From: Deinococcus ruber
GTDB taxonomy: Bacteria > Deinococcota > Deinococci > Deinococcales > Deinococcaceae
NCBI RefSeq assembly: GCF_014648095.1
Contig: NZ_BMQL01000059.1
Location: 1-27,327, forward strand
Length of the DNA: 27,327 nt
Direction of reading: 5' to 3'
The notes below the pieces were generated by a model. It was not told the DNA's origin and searched no databases. It saw nothing but the letters and a program-made list of their open reading frames with translations. Positions 1 to 7,930 of this stretch are shown here, piece by piece. The position numbers were made by a program, and so were the translations under genes. Every line of letters begins with the position of its first letter. The stretch's first letter is position 1.

Positions 1-1
1 G

Positions 2-136
2 CCCGTGTTCGATGTCTATCATCAGGACGCCACGGGTGACTTGGTGCTTCGTTGCCCCGTCCCCTTGCGTGGAGACCACGACGGTCAGCGCTTCTGGAGG
101 CCGATCTTTGCCGAGTTCTGTGCGCTGCAACGGTGA
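2..136 (+). CDS. C-terminal end of an unidentified protein (partial)
   Basis: An open frame enters from the left edge and ends with TGA at 134-136, giving the last 44 residues of a protein. The peptide contains VFDVYHQD, a GDLVLRCPV stretch and RFWRPIFAEFC, and its composition is mixed and hydrophobic like a real protein rather than an out-of-frame shadow. The start is outside the window. The gene converges with the minus-strand frame that stops at 150, leaving 13 nt between the two stops, which is a normal convergent arrangement. I do not recognise the family, and no catalytic motif can be named from so short a piece. Confidence 0.5.
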   Translation, partial: PVFDVYHQDATGDLVLRCPVPLRGDHDGQRFWRPIFAEFCALQR

Positions 137-149
137 AGAGTGGCACAGG

Positions 150-461
150 TCAGGCGATCCCACCCTGCACCAGCATCAGGCTCAGGGTGTATTCGGACCC
201 AGCCGGCCGTTCCCAGGCCGCGCCGTCTTCCAGGACGCGGAGCGTCCGACGTTTCAATTCTCCCGCTTGGCTGATCGACACTCGGCTGCTGGCGATGGTG
301 AACAGCAGGGGCAGTTCGCCCTCGAGGAGCTCAGTTGCAGGCTCCTGCTCAGCTCCGAGTTGCAGGCGGCCGTACGCTTCCTCATCCGGCAGCCACAGAC
401 CCCAGCGTGGTTGCTGCGCTCGGAGCTGTGCCTCCCCGACCACCGAGGGCCGAAGCGACAT
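150..461 (-). CDS. Small hypothetical protein, possibly 5'-truncated
   Basis: This is a 103-codon minus-strand frame starting MSLRPSVVGEAQ and ending in LSLMLVQGGIA. From about residue 7 onward the sequence looks coding: PRWGLWLPDEEAYGR, an acidic GAEQEPATELLEGE stretch, then beta-like LPLLFTIASSRV. No ribosome-binding site precedes the ATG, and the protein-like part begins almost where the transposase remnant on the same strand stops (about 439-443). I therefore suspect that insertion or recombination removed the original 5' end and that the ATG is fortuitous. The family is not recognised. The alternative is a genuine short gene of unknown function. Confidence 0.38.
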   Translation of the reverse strand: MSLRPSVVGEAQLRAQQPRWGLWLPDEEAYGRLQLGAEQEPATELLEGELPLLFTIASSRVSISQAGELKRRTLRVLEDGAAWERPAGSEYTLSLMLVQGGIA

Positions 462-778
462 GGACGAACGCGCTGGACATTCGGCAGGTGCGGTGCAAGT
501 ACGGTACTGCCAGTGTGGGCACACGTTCACAAAAAATCTGCTGTGGACAGATGAGATGACGGCACCGAACGCAGCGAAGATGCATCTGGAGGATGACGGG
601 CGTGCTCCCGATGGGGGCATCACGCAGAACCCGGTGGTCGTGACTGTGACCTGCCCGCTGCCCCACAACGCGGGCAGCGCGATTCGAGCATCTGGCTTCG
701 GAGCCGGAAGGTAAGGCTGGTGGGGTCACCCTCGAACGAGTCGACGCTCAAATCCGTGTCAAAGCGGGCGGTAAACAC
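439..778 (-). pseudogene. ISL3-family transposase, N-terminal remnant with a frameshift
   Basis: Read on the minus strand from a GTG at 778, the frame gives an N-terminal segment with DSFEGDPTSLTFRLRSQ followed by a CPRCG zinc knuckle, and then runs into a stop. A second frame takes over near position 650 with HSHDHRVLRDAPIG, then LRCVRCRHLICPQQIFCER, PYLHRTCR and ALGG. This order (CxxC, H-x-Y/H-R-x-L-x-D-x-P, R-x-x-C then C-x-x-x-IFxER, then an R-rich helix) is the N-terminal zinc-binding region of ISL3 transposases. The family match is from memory of the motif order, not a search. Homology stops at about 439, so the catalytic DDE part is absent and at least one frameshift is present. Confidence 0.68.
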
Positions 779-1245
779 GCTGGTGGGTCAAGGGGCATTC
801 CCAAGCTTGATCTCTTCTCCACCTCTGTATCAACGTTGATTCAGAACTGGCCTTATGGGTGCATTCCAACAAGAACCCGTGCAGACTCGCCTGTTCGTTG
901 ATCGCACGCTGCCGCACAGCGAACCCACCCTGTCCGTGTCCTTTTCCTCGCAGGACGCGCAAGAAGGCCGCTGCGGGTTCTCGTCTGGGTTCCTTGCCGC
1001 TTCCGCTTGAACGTTCTTGCTGTTCCCGGCGCGTCCTGGAGCAGCACACGGAAAGCCTGAGGATCCTCAGCAACTCCCTCCAACGACCCCGTTGCGCACC
1101 GTTCGTCCGTCACACGACCCGGTACACCTCAACAAGGACGCACCCGGGTGATGTGGTGTCTGTCGTGATCCCTGTGTAAGGTGGGGTCAGGTGACCGGGG
1201 GGGCAGCTTGCTCCGCAGGTCGTGCGCTGGAATGAGGGCATGACC
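779..1245. other. Intergenic stretch with no convincing gene
   Basis: Nothing here is well supported. The best candidate is a 51-codon plus-strand frame at 855-1010 (starts MGAFQQEPVQ, ends GFLAASA). After its TGA the same frame stays open to about 1150 and still looks peptide-like. It has no ribosome-binding site and no recognised family. It may be a further decayed gene upstream of the regulator at 1346. Confidence 0.3.
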
Positions 1246-1326
1246 AATGGCTGCAGGGGATCACGACGGAGTCGGGGCGTCTTGCTCACACCGTGCTTCC
1301 ATGAGGTATCTATGGCGCACGGAACT

Positions 1327-1332
1327 TATACT
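1327..1332 (+). promoter_or_regulatory. -10 box of SARP-1 regulator
   Basis: TATACT followed by 13 nt and the ATG at 1346. Transcription would start near 1339, leaving a leader of only about 6 nt. The same hexamer precedes the second SARP-type regulator. No good -35 element is visible at the usual distance. Confidence 0.5.
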
Positions 1333-1345
1333 GTCCTTTGGGCTG

Positions 1346-4300
1346 ATGGCACCTCTGACGACGCTGGTTGAATTCAAACTCTTGGGAATGCCGGCCATTC
1401 GCAGCGGCAACACGGATCTCACGCCGTCTGTCCGCAAGAGTCTGGCGTTGGTGGCTTACCTGGCACTTGAGGGGGCGGCTGACCGGAGCCGACTCGCGGA
1501 CCTGCTGTGGTCGGAGTTGACCGAGAGCGACGCGAAACGCAACCTGCGTCAGGAACTGTGGCGGTTGCAGCGTTCTCCGCTGGCGCCCTGGCTTGATGCG
1601 AGGCCGGGCAGCATTTCGCTGTTCCCCACCGTGCAGACCGACGTGGCCGCGTTTCGCCAGCGACTTTCGGAAACCAGGGACGATGACGCCCTGGCGCTGT
1701 ACACAGGCCCGCTTCTGGAGCACCTTGAGGTGGGCGGCGCGAGCGGGTTCGACGCGTGGCTCACTGAGCGCCGCGAAGAGTTATCGGCGCTGTGGAAGTC
1801 GGCGCTGCAGCGCCACAGTGCACGTCTGGAGGCGCAGGGCGATCTGCGCGGGGCCCTCCAGGGCCATCTGCGTCTGCTCCAGGCAGATGAGTTTCAGGAA
1901 GTGCATCAGCGCGAGACCATGCGGCTCCACCTGCTGCTGGGAGAACGTGGCGCGGCACTGGAGCGCTTCGAGCGGTACAAGCAGCAGCTGTGGAACGAAT
2001 TGGGCCTGCGTCCGTTACCGCAGACCGAAGCGCTGGCGTGGTCTGCACAGGAGGCAGCTGATGGTGTGTCAACCACAGCCGACCTCCCCGGCACTGTTCG
2101 GGATACGTCTGCAGACGTGCCCCTTCGGCTGAGGTTGCCGCTGGTTGGACGCAGTGCCGAGTGGGCGGCACTGGAACATTCACACGCGGCACTCAGCGTG
2201 GTGATCGGTGAAGCTGGTGTCGGCAAGACCCGGTTGGCCAGTGAGTTCGCTGCAACGTGTGGTCCGGTGATTCATCTGCGGGCCTTCGAATCGTCGGCGG
2301 AAACGCCGTTGTATCCCGCGGCTGAGGCCCTCCGTGCCGCTCTGACGGATCCGCTCAGCCGTGAACGGCTGATGACCCTGAGCGCGGTGTGGCGTTCGGA
2401 GGCGGCCCGCCTGGTACCGGAACTCGAACCCGGCACGGTCGCCGAGCCGAACACCGACGGGCGGGCACGCTTCCTCACGGGCGTGGCGCAGGCGCTGTGT
2501 TGCGCTGCCGGGCCGCACGGCAGCGTGGTCTTCGATGATCTGCACTGGGCGGACCCGATGACGCTCGAACTGCTGCTGCATCTCGTTCGGCAGCATTCGC
2601 AGCCGCGCCCGCGCCTGATTGCCACGGTACGGACCCAGGAGCTCCACAGCCATGCGGCGCTGTCTGCGGCCCTGGCAGCCCTTGAGCGCGAACGTCAGGT
2701 GTGTCGTGTGGAACTCGCCGACCTGACGGCCGCTGACGTCCTGTCCATCATCCAGATGCTGTCCGGTCAACGTGCCCAGCTGTTTGCCACCCGGTTGTTT
2801 CAGGCAAGCGCGGGCAACCCCCTGTATCTGCTCGAAAGCCTTCAGCACCTGTTCGAACTTGGGACGTTGCAGCAGGCGGCAGACGGCCGCTGGAGCACAC
2901 CCTTCGATACCTCGACCCGCGATTACGCGGAACTCCCGTTGCCCACCAGTGTGCGCGACGCCATCACGCGCCGTACGGCATACCATGGCCCGGCGGCCCA
3001 GCGGCTGTTGGAAGCAGCGAGCGTCTCCGAGGACCACTGGCAGCTGGATGATCTCGCGCCGGCGCTGTCGCTGTCGGACTGGGAAGCGGTGGAGGCGCTG
3101 GAACGGCTGCTGGAGGCCGGACTGGTGGTGCGGCTCGGCGATGACACGTTCGGCTTCTCCCATGATCTGGTGCGGCGGGTGGTGCTCGATCGCCTCAGTG
3201 CCGAGCGCCGCCGACTCCTCCATCGCCGACTGGCAGAACGCCTGGAGACGACTGGCGCGGCGGCACACCGCATTGCCCAGCATCTGGAACGCGCGGGACT
3301 CAGGGGGCAGGCCGCTCCGTGGCGAATTCGTGCGGGCCAGGCCGCCGCGCAGGTCTACGCGTATCCGGCAGCGCTGGAACAGTACGCCAAAGCTCTCGAG
3401 GACGGTCTGCCGCTGAACGAGGCGTTTGACGTGCGGGCCGCGCGGGTCGACCTGCTGAAATTCACGGGTGAGCTTCCGGCACGTGAAGCCGAGCTGCGCG
3501 AGATGGAACCGCTGGTTGTTCAGCTCGGCGATCAGCACCGAACAACGCTGCAGATCCACAGGGTGACGTTCCTGCTCGACGCAGGACGGTACGCTGACGC
3601 ACTTGAGCGTGTCCAGATCCTGCTGAGGACCGAGCGTCTGCTTCCAAATCAGCAGGCACTCGGACTGAGATTCGCCGGGCATGCACTGGGCAAGCTGGGT
3701 CGCCCTCTTGAAGGCACGGCGCGACTGCAGGAAGCGCTGGCGCTGCCAGGCACCCTCCCGTCCGGGCTGCTGGGCGGGATTCACAACGATCTCAGCAACC
3801 TCGCCATTGAAGCGGGAACGCTCGATGTCGCCGAGCAGCACAACCAGCAGGCGTTGACGCTTTTCACAGCAGAAGGAGCGCTGCGTTCTCAAGCGGTCGC
3901 CCTTAACTCAGGGGCCCGCATCGCGTACACGCGGGGTGATCTACCAGGCGCGGTTCATCAGCTCGAGCAGGCGCTGAACCTCGCACAAAGGATCGCGGAT
4001 CAGCACCTTCAACTGTTGTTCCTCAACAACGTCATCCGGCTGCAGGTCGATCACGGCCAGCTCGAACAAGCCCTGACGGCGCTCAACGCCGGCATGGCGG
4101 TGCTCAATGAGCCGCGCGATCCGCTGTACGAAGGTCTGCTGCGCAGCCGTGCCGCAGACATTCACCGCCTCACGGGTGATCTGGGACAGGCTCTCAGCAA
4201 CGATCACACCGCGATTGTGCTGGCTGACAGCATCGGCGCGGTGGCAGTACAGACGACACGCCGGATTCACCTGGCTCACTTCCTGCTGCAGCTTGGAGAC

Positions 4301-4891
4301 CTCGACGGGGCAGGCGAGCTGCTCTACCATGCACGGGCGCTTCACGTGGCGGCGGGCAACACCGAACGGCAGGACGCCCTGGAAGTGGGAATGGCCGATC
4401 TGGCACTAGCCCGCGGCGACTACGCTGCTGCACTCGAACATCTCACAGCGACCCTGCGTCAGCGAACGGACAACGCCACTGAGTCCGGGGCACTGCTGCG
4501 CATCCTGCAGGCGGCGGCACAACTCGGTCTTCATCACCCCGGCGCGCTCAACCACCTCCGCCTGGATCTGCCCAAGCGGCCTGCCCTGCGCGCCCTCGCG
4601 TTGATCCTGCAGCTCAGAAGTCCTGTGCCGCAACACACAGAGCAGGACGTGGCGCACGCGCGTACCTTGCTCAGCGGCGGCCAGGTACCGCCGCTGGAGC
4701 GCCTCGAGTTGACACGCGCGCTGGTGGAATGCCGTCACGCCTCGGTGCTCATGCCGGATCCAGCGGTCGAGCGCCTCCGCCGCGACGCAGGGGCGCTCCA
4801 GCAGGCCCTCACGTCAAGCCTGCCCGCTGAGCGCCGAGCACCCTTCATGGCGGCCATAGGTCACTGGGCGAAAGGACGCCGCGAGCAGTGA
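1346..4891 (+). CDS. SARP/BTAD-type transcriptional regulator with AAA/STAND ATPase and TPR-like tail (SARP-1)
   Basis: A cytoplasmic transcription activator of 1181 aa. Residues about 5-92 form an OmpR-like winged helix (FKLLG, then RKSLALVAYLAL, ADLLW, NLRQELWRL). Residues about 95-245 are a bacterial transcriptional activator domain (helices ending WNELGLRPLPQTEAL). An AAA/STAND NTPase follows, with Walker A GEAGVGKT at 288-295 and Walker B VVFDDLHWAD at about 394-403. The C-terminal half is rich in TPR-like helices and has no terminal LuxR HTH, so DNA binding is expected at the N-terminus only. The frame is open upstream to an ATG at 1247, but domain homology begins at MAPLTTLVEF and a TATACT box sits just ahead of 1346, so I chose 1346. 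It converges with the globin gene. Probable target sites with SARP geometry lie at the globin and monooxygenase promoters (inference). Confidence 0.9.
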   Translation: MAPLTTLVEFKLLGMPAIRSGNTDLTPSVRKSLALVAYLALEGAADRSRLADLLWSELTESDAKRNLRQELWRLQRSPLAPWLDARPGSISLFPTVQTDVAAFRQRLSETRDDDALALYTGPLLEHLEVGGASGFDAWLTERREELSALWKSALQRHSARLEAQGDLRGALQGHLRLLQADEFQEVHQRETMRLHLLLGERGAALERFERYKQQLWNELGLRPLPQTEALAWSAQEAADGVSTTADLPGTVRDTSADVPLRLRLPLVGRSAEWAALEHSHAALSVVIGEAGVGKTRLASEFAATCGPVIHLRAFESSAETPLYPAAEALRAALTDPLSRERLMTLSAVWRSEAARLVPELEPGTVAEPNTDGRARFLTGVAQALCCAAGPHGSVVFDDLHWADPMTLELLLHLVRQHSQPRPRLIATVRTQELHSHAALSAALAALERERQVCRVELADLTAADVLSIIQMLSGQRAQLFATRLFQASAGNPLYLLESLQHLFELGTLQQAADGRWSTPFDTSTRDYAELPLPTSVRDAITRRTAYHGPAAQRLLEAASVSEDHWQLDDLAPALSLSDWEAVEALERLLEAGLVVRLGDDTFGFSHDLVRRVVLDRLSAERRRLLHRRLAERLETTGAAAHRIAQHLERAGLRGQAAPWRIRAGQAAAQVYAYPAALEQYAKALEDGLPLNEAFDVRAARVDLLKFTGELPAREAELREMEPLVVQLGDQHRTTLQIHRVTFLLDAGRYADALERVQILLRTERLLPNQQALGLRFAGHALGKLGRPLEGTARLQEALALPGTLPSGLLGGIHNDLSNLAIEAGTLDVAEQHNQQALTLFTAEGALRSQAVALNSGARIAYTRGDLPGAVHQLEQALNLAQRIADQHLQLLFLNNVIRLQVDHGQLEQALTALNAGMAVLNEPRDPLYEGLLRSRAADIHRLTGDLGQALSNDHTAIVLADSIGAVAVQTTRRIHLAHFLLQLGDLDGAGELLYHARALHVAAGNTERQDALEVGMADLALARGDYAAALEHLTATLRQRTDNATESGALLRILQAAAQLGLHHPGALNHLRLDLPKRPALRALALILQLRSPVPQHTEQDVAHARTLLSGGQVPPLERLELTRALVECRHASVLMPDPAVERLRRDAGALQQALTSSLPAERRAPFMAAIGHWAKGRREQ

Positions 4892-4986
4892 AGGAGCACG
4901 CCCGCCGCCCAAGAAGTGGCCGGGTGATTCGGGCTGGCGCCGCCGCTCGAAACGGACACGGTCAAGGTGTGCTGACGCAACGCACG

Positions 4987-5448
4987 TCAAGTCAGCCCGG
5001 CGTGTCGTTCCTGACCACTGAACGGACGATCGGCCGCTGACACGCGCCGAGCGGCCGCCTTCATGGTGTCGGACACCACCACATAGACCGCGGCCCAGGC
5101 GTCCCTGACTTCAGGGGTAAACGCTGGACCCAGGCCCTGCTCAAGTGTCCACAGCAGAGCTGCCCCCACTGTGTCGTAGTGCGCGTCTGTCACGCCGTAT
5201 CCCGCGTGGCGCTCCCCGAGTTTCCTGAGAGCAGGCATGACGATTTCCGGCTTATTGAGGTTGGCGACCGCGATGCCGAGCATGGTCATCAACTTGTGCC
5301 CTTGCTCGTTCATGTCCCCACGGAAGAGCGCCTTGAGGTCGGGATCGAGCTCAAAGAGGCGGGCGTAAAACAAGGTCGAGGCCACCGCAGCGATCGGTTG
5401 CACCTGAGCGAATGACGTCTGGACGAGTTCCACAGTTCTTTTTTTCAT
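4987..5448 (-). CDS. Single-domain bacterial haemoglobin (Vitreoscilla-type globin)
   Basis: A 153-aa globin that binds haem and O2 or NO. Residues fit the family: Tyr28 at B10 (TLFYARLF), Phe42 at CD1 (ALFRGD), Gln49 at E7 (NEQGHKLMTML) and the proximal His81 at F8 in GERHAGYGV, followed by HYDTVGAALLWTLEQGLG. There is no C-terminal FAD/NAD reductase domain, so this is the stand-alone form rather than a flavohaemoglobin. The family delivers O2 to oxidases and oxygenases or detoxifies NO when paired with a reductase. GGAGG lies 7 nt upstream of the ATG. The promoter (5468-5500) carries direct repeats shared with the nearby FAD monooxygenase, which suggests co-expression. The gene is transcribed toward SARP-1 with a 95-bp gap between the convergent stops. 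Confidence 0.93.
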   Translation of the reverse strand: MKKRTVELVQTSFAQVQPIAAVASTLFYARLFELDPDLKALFRGDMNEQGHKLMTMLGIAVANLNKPEIVMPALRKLGERHAGYGVTDAHYDTVGAALLWTLEQGLGPAFTPEVRDAWAAVYVVVSDTMKAAARRVSAADRPFSGQERHAGLT

Positions 5449-5467
5449 GTTCTTGCCTCCGAAATCC

Positions 5468-5500
5468 AGCGTAGGAAAGGGGCCGTCACCGCTGCGTCAC
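5468..5500 (-). promoter_or_regulatory. Globin promoter with SARP-like direct heptamer repeats
   Basis: Read on the minus strand: GTGACGC (5500-5494), 4 bp, GTGACGG (5489-5483), 9 bp, then the -10 box TACGCT (5473-5468). The heptamers repeat every 11 bp on the same face of the helix next to the -10 box, which is the known geometry of SARP activator sites. There is no separate good -35. The same layout occurs at 7307-7339. Confidence 0.6.
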
Positions 5501-5756
5501 TGCACCGGCAGCCGCCGGTTCGCCGGGCAGCAGCGATCCTGTTGGGGCCTGCTCCGTTTGTCCACGCTGGGTGAGACAGTCGGTGTGGTGTTGGCGCTTT
5601 CTGCGCCCAGCTGCGCGTTCGATATTTGGTCCTCACGCACCCAGGGGAACCGCTCAACCCTCCCGCCCAGCGCAGCGACCCGGGCGCGCTGTCGTCAGAT
5701 GGACGGTCAATGTTCCGCCCTGATCAGCACGCACGTCACAATGTCCCTGCTGACTG
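5501..5756. other. Gap between globin promoter and monooxygenase gene
   Basis: No gene is supported between the globin start and the monooxygenase stop. A minus-strand stretch reads AALGGRVERFPWVRED and continues SNAQLGAESANTTP, which is protein-like but lacks a start, a full frame and a recognised family. It could be a decayed gene. Confidence 0.3.
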
Positions 5757-5781
5757 GTGACGCATCCAGCCGCTGCGTCAC
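5757..5781. repeat. Inverted repeat GTGACGCA-N9-TGCGTCAC over the monooxygenase stop codon
   Basis: Perfect 8-bp arms at 5757-5764 and 5774-5781 around a 9-nt centre. The minus-strand reading begins GTGACGCAGCGG, identical to the first heptamer and spacer of the globin and monooxygenase promoter boxes. No T-run follows, so a terminator is less likely than a protein-binding site or a relic of one. Confidence 0.45.
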
Positions 5782-7265
5782 AAGGAGACGTCACGGCTGG
5801 CTCCGGCCGCTGCGAGAGGAACACACGGTTCTCGGTTGAGGTGTGGGGAGACGCCGCGAATCGAGCCAGAACCGACCCGCCACAAGATGTTGGGGGAAAA
5901 CAGGCTTGAGGGCGGCTTGATCAGGTTGCTGACCTGGTGAAAGGCAACCGTCAAACCCGGATCGTGCCTCGCCACCTGAAGAAGCCGTGCGATGTACGCA
6001 TTGATCGGCTTCACTGCGGGCCCCCGCGTGCCGAGTGTTTCGGGGAATGCCAGGTCGGCACTCGCAGCGAGGGTCCACGCAATATCGATCCGCTTCGCAG
6101 CGCGTCTGAAGAAGCGCTTCCACAGTTCCTGCAGGCCTCCCTCGAGGCTGTCCTGCAGGGCCTGGGCCTCCAGGCTCGCCACCGTCATGCCCTGTCCGAA
6201 GATCGGGTTGAAGCTGCAGATGGCGTCGCCAATCACCACAACCCCCTCGGGGAACGCAGACAGGCGTTCATAGTGGTGCCGCAGACTGGAAGGATACCGG
6301 TACGGCACGATGTCAGACAGCGGTTCAGCATGGGCGATGATGTCGTAAATGTCTTGCGTCGGAAGGCTCCGGGCGAACGCCAGGAGTCCAGCGTCGTCAA
6401 CAGGGGGGTGATCTCCGAGCATGCCTGTCAACGTCACCATCCAGCGGTTCCCCTCCTGAGCAGCCAACACGGCACCACGCTTCTGATGGGGCGCTTGGGG
6501 GGCCACCAGCAGGAGGTGACCCCCGTCCAGGTCGCCGGGTGAACGACGATACGTCCGGGTGGCATACGCCATATTGACTTTGACCTCACTGACAGCAGGG
6601 GGACGATACCCGAGCTGCGCCAGCCACGCTGGCGTTCTCGAACCTCGGCCGCTGGCATCCACCACCAGATCAGCGGTCAGCGTTTCAGCGCCCTCACCAC
6701 GGTCCAGCGTGACGCCACCCACGCTGCGGTTCTCGGCGCGTGTAAGACCAAGGACCGTGACGCCAGCGTTGATGGTCACGTTGGGGAGGCGCAGCACACG
6801 CGACCGAACGACTGCTTCGAGCTGAGGACGACTGAGACACACCCCGTTGAGATCGGACGCTGAGGGCGCAAGGTAACCGCCGTTCTGAAACCAGAACGCA
6901 TCGTTCGTCGCGTCGATCAAGATGGCGCCCACGCCGAGGAAGTCTTGCTCGATTCCCGGAAACAGCCGCTGCATGACCCGGTAACCGGCGCTCAGCAAAC
7001 CGTGGGCATGGCGGCCCTGGGGAACTCCTCTGCGCGCTTCCCCAGCTGCGGGGAACACATCACGCTCAAGAACGGTGACGTGTTCGAAGTGATCTGCCAG
7101 TACCCGTGCAGCGAGAAGGCCCGCCATACTTGACCCGATGACAATGGCGTGCTTACCCAGCAGCTCTGGATGCCCGCGAGATGAACGCCATCCGAAGGAC
7201 GCAGCGACGTTCTGACGGAGTGCTGAACGAGAAGAGAGAAGGCTGCGGACACGGCGATGGTTCAT
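5778..7265 (-). CDS. FAD-dependent monooxygenase/epoxidase-like flavoprotein
   Basis: A 495-aa flavoprotein of the aromatic-hydroxylase fold. The N-terminal dinucleotide motif is present as GSSMAG (residues 44-49) with the acidic end of the second strand in VTVLERD. RRGVPQGRHAHGL follows at 79-90. The mid-protein DG-type motif is DLVVDASGRGSRTP (199-212), and the FAD ribityl motif is GDAICSFNPIFGQGM (346-360). The wording of the N-terminus resembles the LasC/MonCI polyether epoxidases and similar actinobacterial monooxygenases; this is recall, not a search. Such enzymes use FADH2 and O2 to epoxidise or hydroxylate lipophilic substrates. The substrate is unknown. GGAG lies 7 nt before the ATG. 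The promoter at 7307-7339 matches the globin promoter, so the globin may help supply O2 (inference). Confidence 0.85.
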   Translation of the reverse strand: MNHRRVRSLLSSRSALRQNVAASFGWRSSRGHPELLGKHAIVIGSSMAGLLAARVLADHFEHVTVLERDVFPAAGEARRGVPQGRHAHGLLSAGYRVMQRLFPGIEQDFLGVGAILIDATNDAFWFQNGGYLAPSASDLNGVCLSRPQLEAVVRSRVLRLPNVTINAGVTVLGLTRAENRSVGGVTLDRGEGAETLTADLVVDASGRGSRTPAWLAQLGYRPPAVSEVKVNMAYATRTYRRSPGDLDGGHLLLVAPQAPHQKRGAVLAAQEGNRWMVTLTGMLGDHPPVDDAGLLAFARSLPTQDIYDIIAHAEPLSDIVPYRYPSSLRHHYERLSAFPEGVVVIGDAICSFNPIFGQGMTVASLEAQALQDSLEGGLQELWKRFFRRAAKRIDIAWTLAASADLAFPETLGTRGPAVKPINAYIARLLQVARHDPGLTVAFHQVSNLIKPPSSLFSPNILWRVGSGSIRGVSPHLNREPCVPLAAAGASRDVSL

Positions 7266-7306
7266 GTCTGTGCTCCTTGTTCGGGCGCAGGCCCGAAGGT
7301 GCCCAG

Positions 7307-7339
7307 AGCGTAGTCATCAGGGCGTAACCGCTGCGTCAC
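7307..7339 (-). promoter_or_regulatory. Monooxygenase promoter with SARP-like direct heptamer repeats
   Basis: Read on the minus strand: GTGACGC (7339-7333), 4 bp AGCG, GTTACGC (7328-7322), 9 bp, then TACGCT (7312-7307). Spacing and -10 sequence are identical to the globin promoter 1.8 kb away, although the 9-bp spacers differ in sequence. This leaves a leader of about 35 nt before the ATG at 7265. Confidence 0.6.
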
Positions 7340-7589
7340 TTGGACAACGCCGCCTCTGCGTCTGCTCATGAATGTCCTCCCGGTCGGCTGCACTTCCACG
7401 CGGATACCGGAACAAGAGAGCAGGACGCCCGGATCCAGCTGTGCTGCTGCGTGCTGTCTGTGGCATCCACCTGTGGGCCGAATCCTGCGAGCGTGTGAAA
7501 CGGCGCTCGATCTCCGGCTTCAACGCTCCTGGCCTCCGTGACGCAGCGAACGGGACAAGCTCAGGGGTGGACAGCGAGCAGCTCAGCCC

Positions 7590-7868
7590 AACGACGCAGG
7601 TCTCCTCCGACACCGGAACATTGTTCAGCGCCGGATCGTGGAAGAGCTTGTCGAACGTCTGCAACGGCTCCTGTGAGAAAGCCAGGCTGGCAAGCTCCAG
7701 CGTGTCAACGACCCGGGTGTCCAGCTCGGCCGGAAGCGGCGCTCCGGTCGGCTGAGCGAACTGCGGAAGATCAACGCGCTGCAGGTGGTGCCCCGCGATC
7801 AACGGCACTCGCGGCACCACCCACGCGACCGGATGGTGTTCGGGCTCAGAGCGCCACGGCGGATCCTC
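7590..7868 (-). pseudogene. Fragment of a DEDDh exonuclease domain, probably from a RecQ-like helicase
   Basis: A minus-strand frame reads EDPPWRSEPEHHPVAW, then VPLIAGHHLQRVDLPQF, VVDTLELASLAFSQEP and FHDPALNN before losing sense. GHHLQRVDLP matches the GHN-x-x-x-F-D-x-P motif, and DTLELASLAF with DPALNN matches the following helices, of DnaQ-like exonuclease domains fused to bacterial RecQ-type helicases. The family recall is moderate. The frame has a stop upstream at 7931 and no sensible start. The first exonuclease motif and the whole helicase part are missing, so this is a relic of a much larger gene. It abuts the monooxygenase promoter region. Confidence 0.5.
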
Positions 7869-7918
7869 ACTTGAACGGCAGGAGCTGAGCGCGGCGCAGC
7901 TGCCGCGCCAACTGCTGG

Positions 7919-7924
7919 CATGCT
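7919..7924 (+). promoter_or_regulatory. -10-like box giving a leaderless start at 7931
   Basis: CATGCT, then exactly 6 nt, then ATG at 7931. The first base departs from the TAnnnT consensus, but the 6-nt spacing equals that seen at 17468 and 20884 in this window. Confidence 0.35.
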
Positions 7925-7930
7925 GACGTC

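Noticed and set aside
460..714. Plus-strand frame with a CxCG-like element that could be a small zinc protein
   Set aside because: The opposite strand carries the better-supported ISL3 transposase motifs over the same bases, and this start has no ribosome-binding site.
2180..3892. Long minus-strand open frame (570 codons) antisense to SARP-1
   Set aside because: It lies wholly within the conserved BTAD/ATPase coding sequence, has Arg/Gln-rich shadow composition and no ribosome-binding site. It is a product of high-G+C codon bias.
7538..7548. A further GTGACGCAGCG on the plus strand
   Set aside because: The second heptamer at +11 is not present (AACGGGA), there is no -10 box at the right distance and no gene downstream on that strand.
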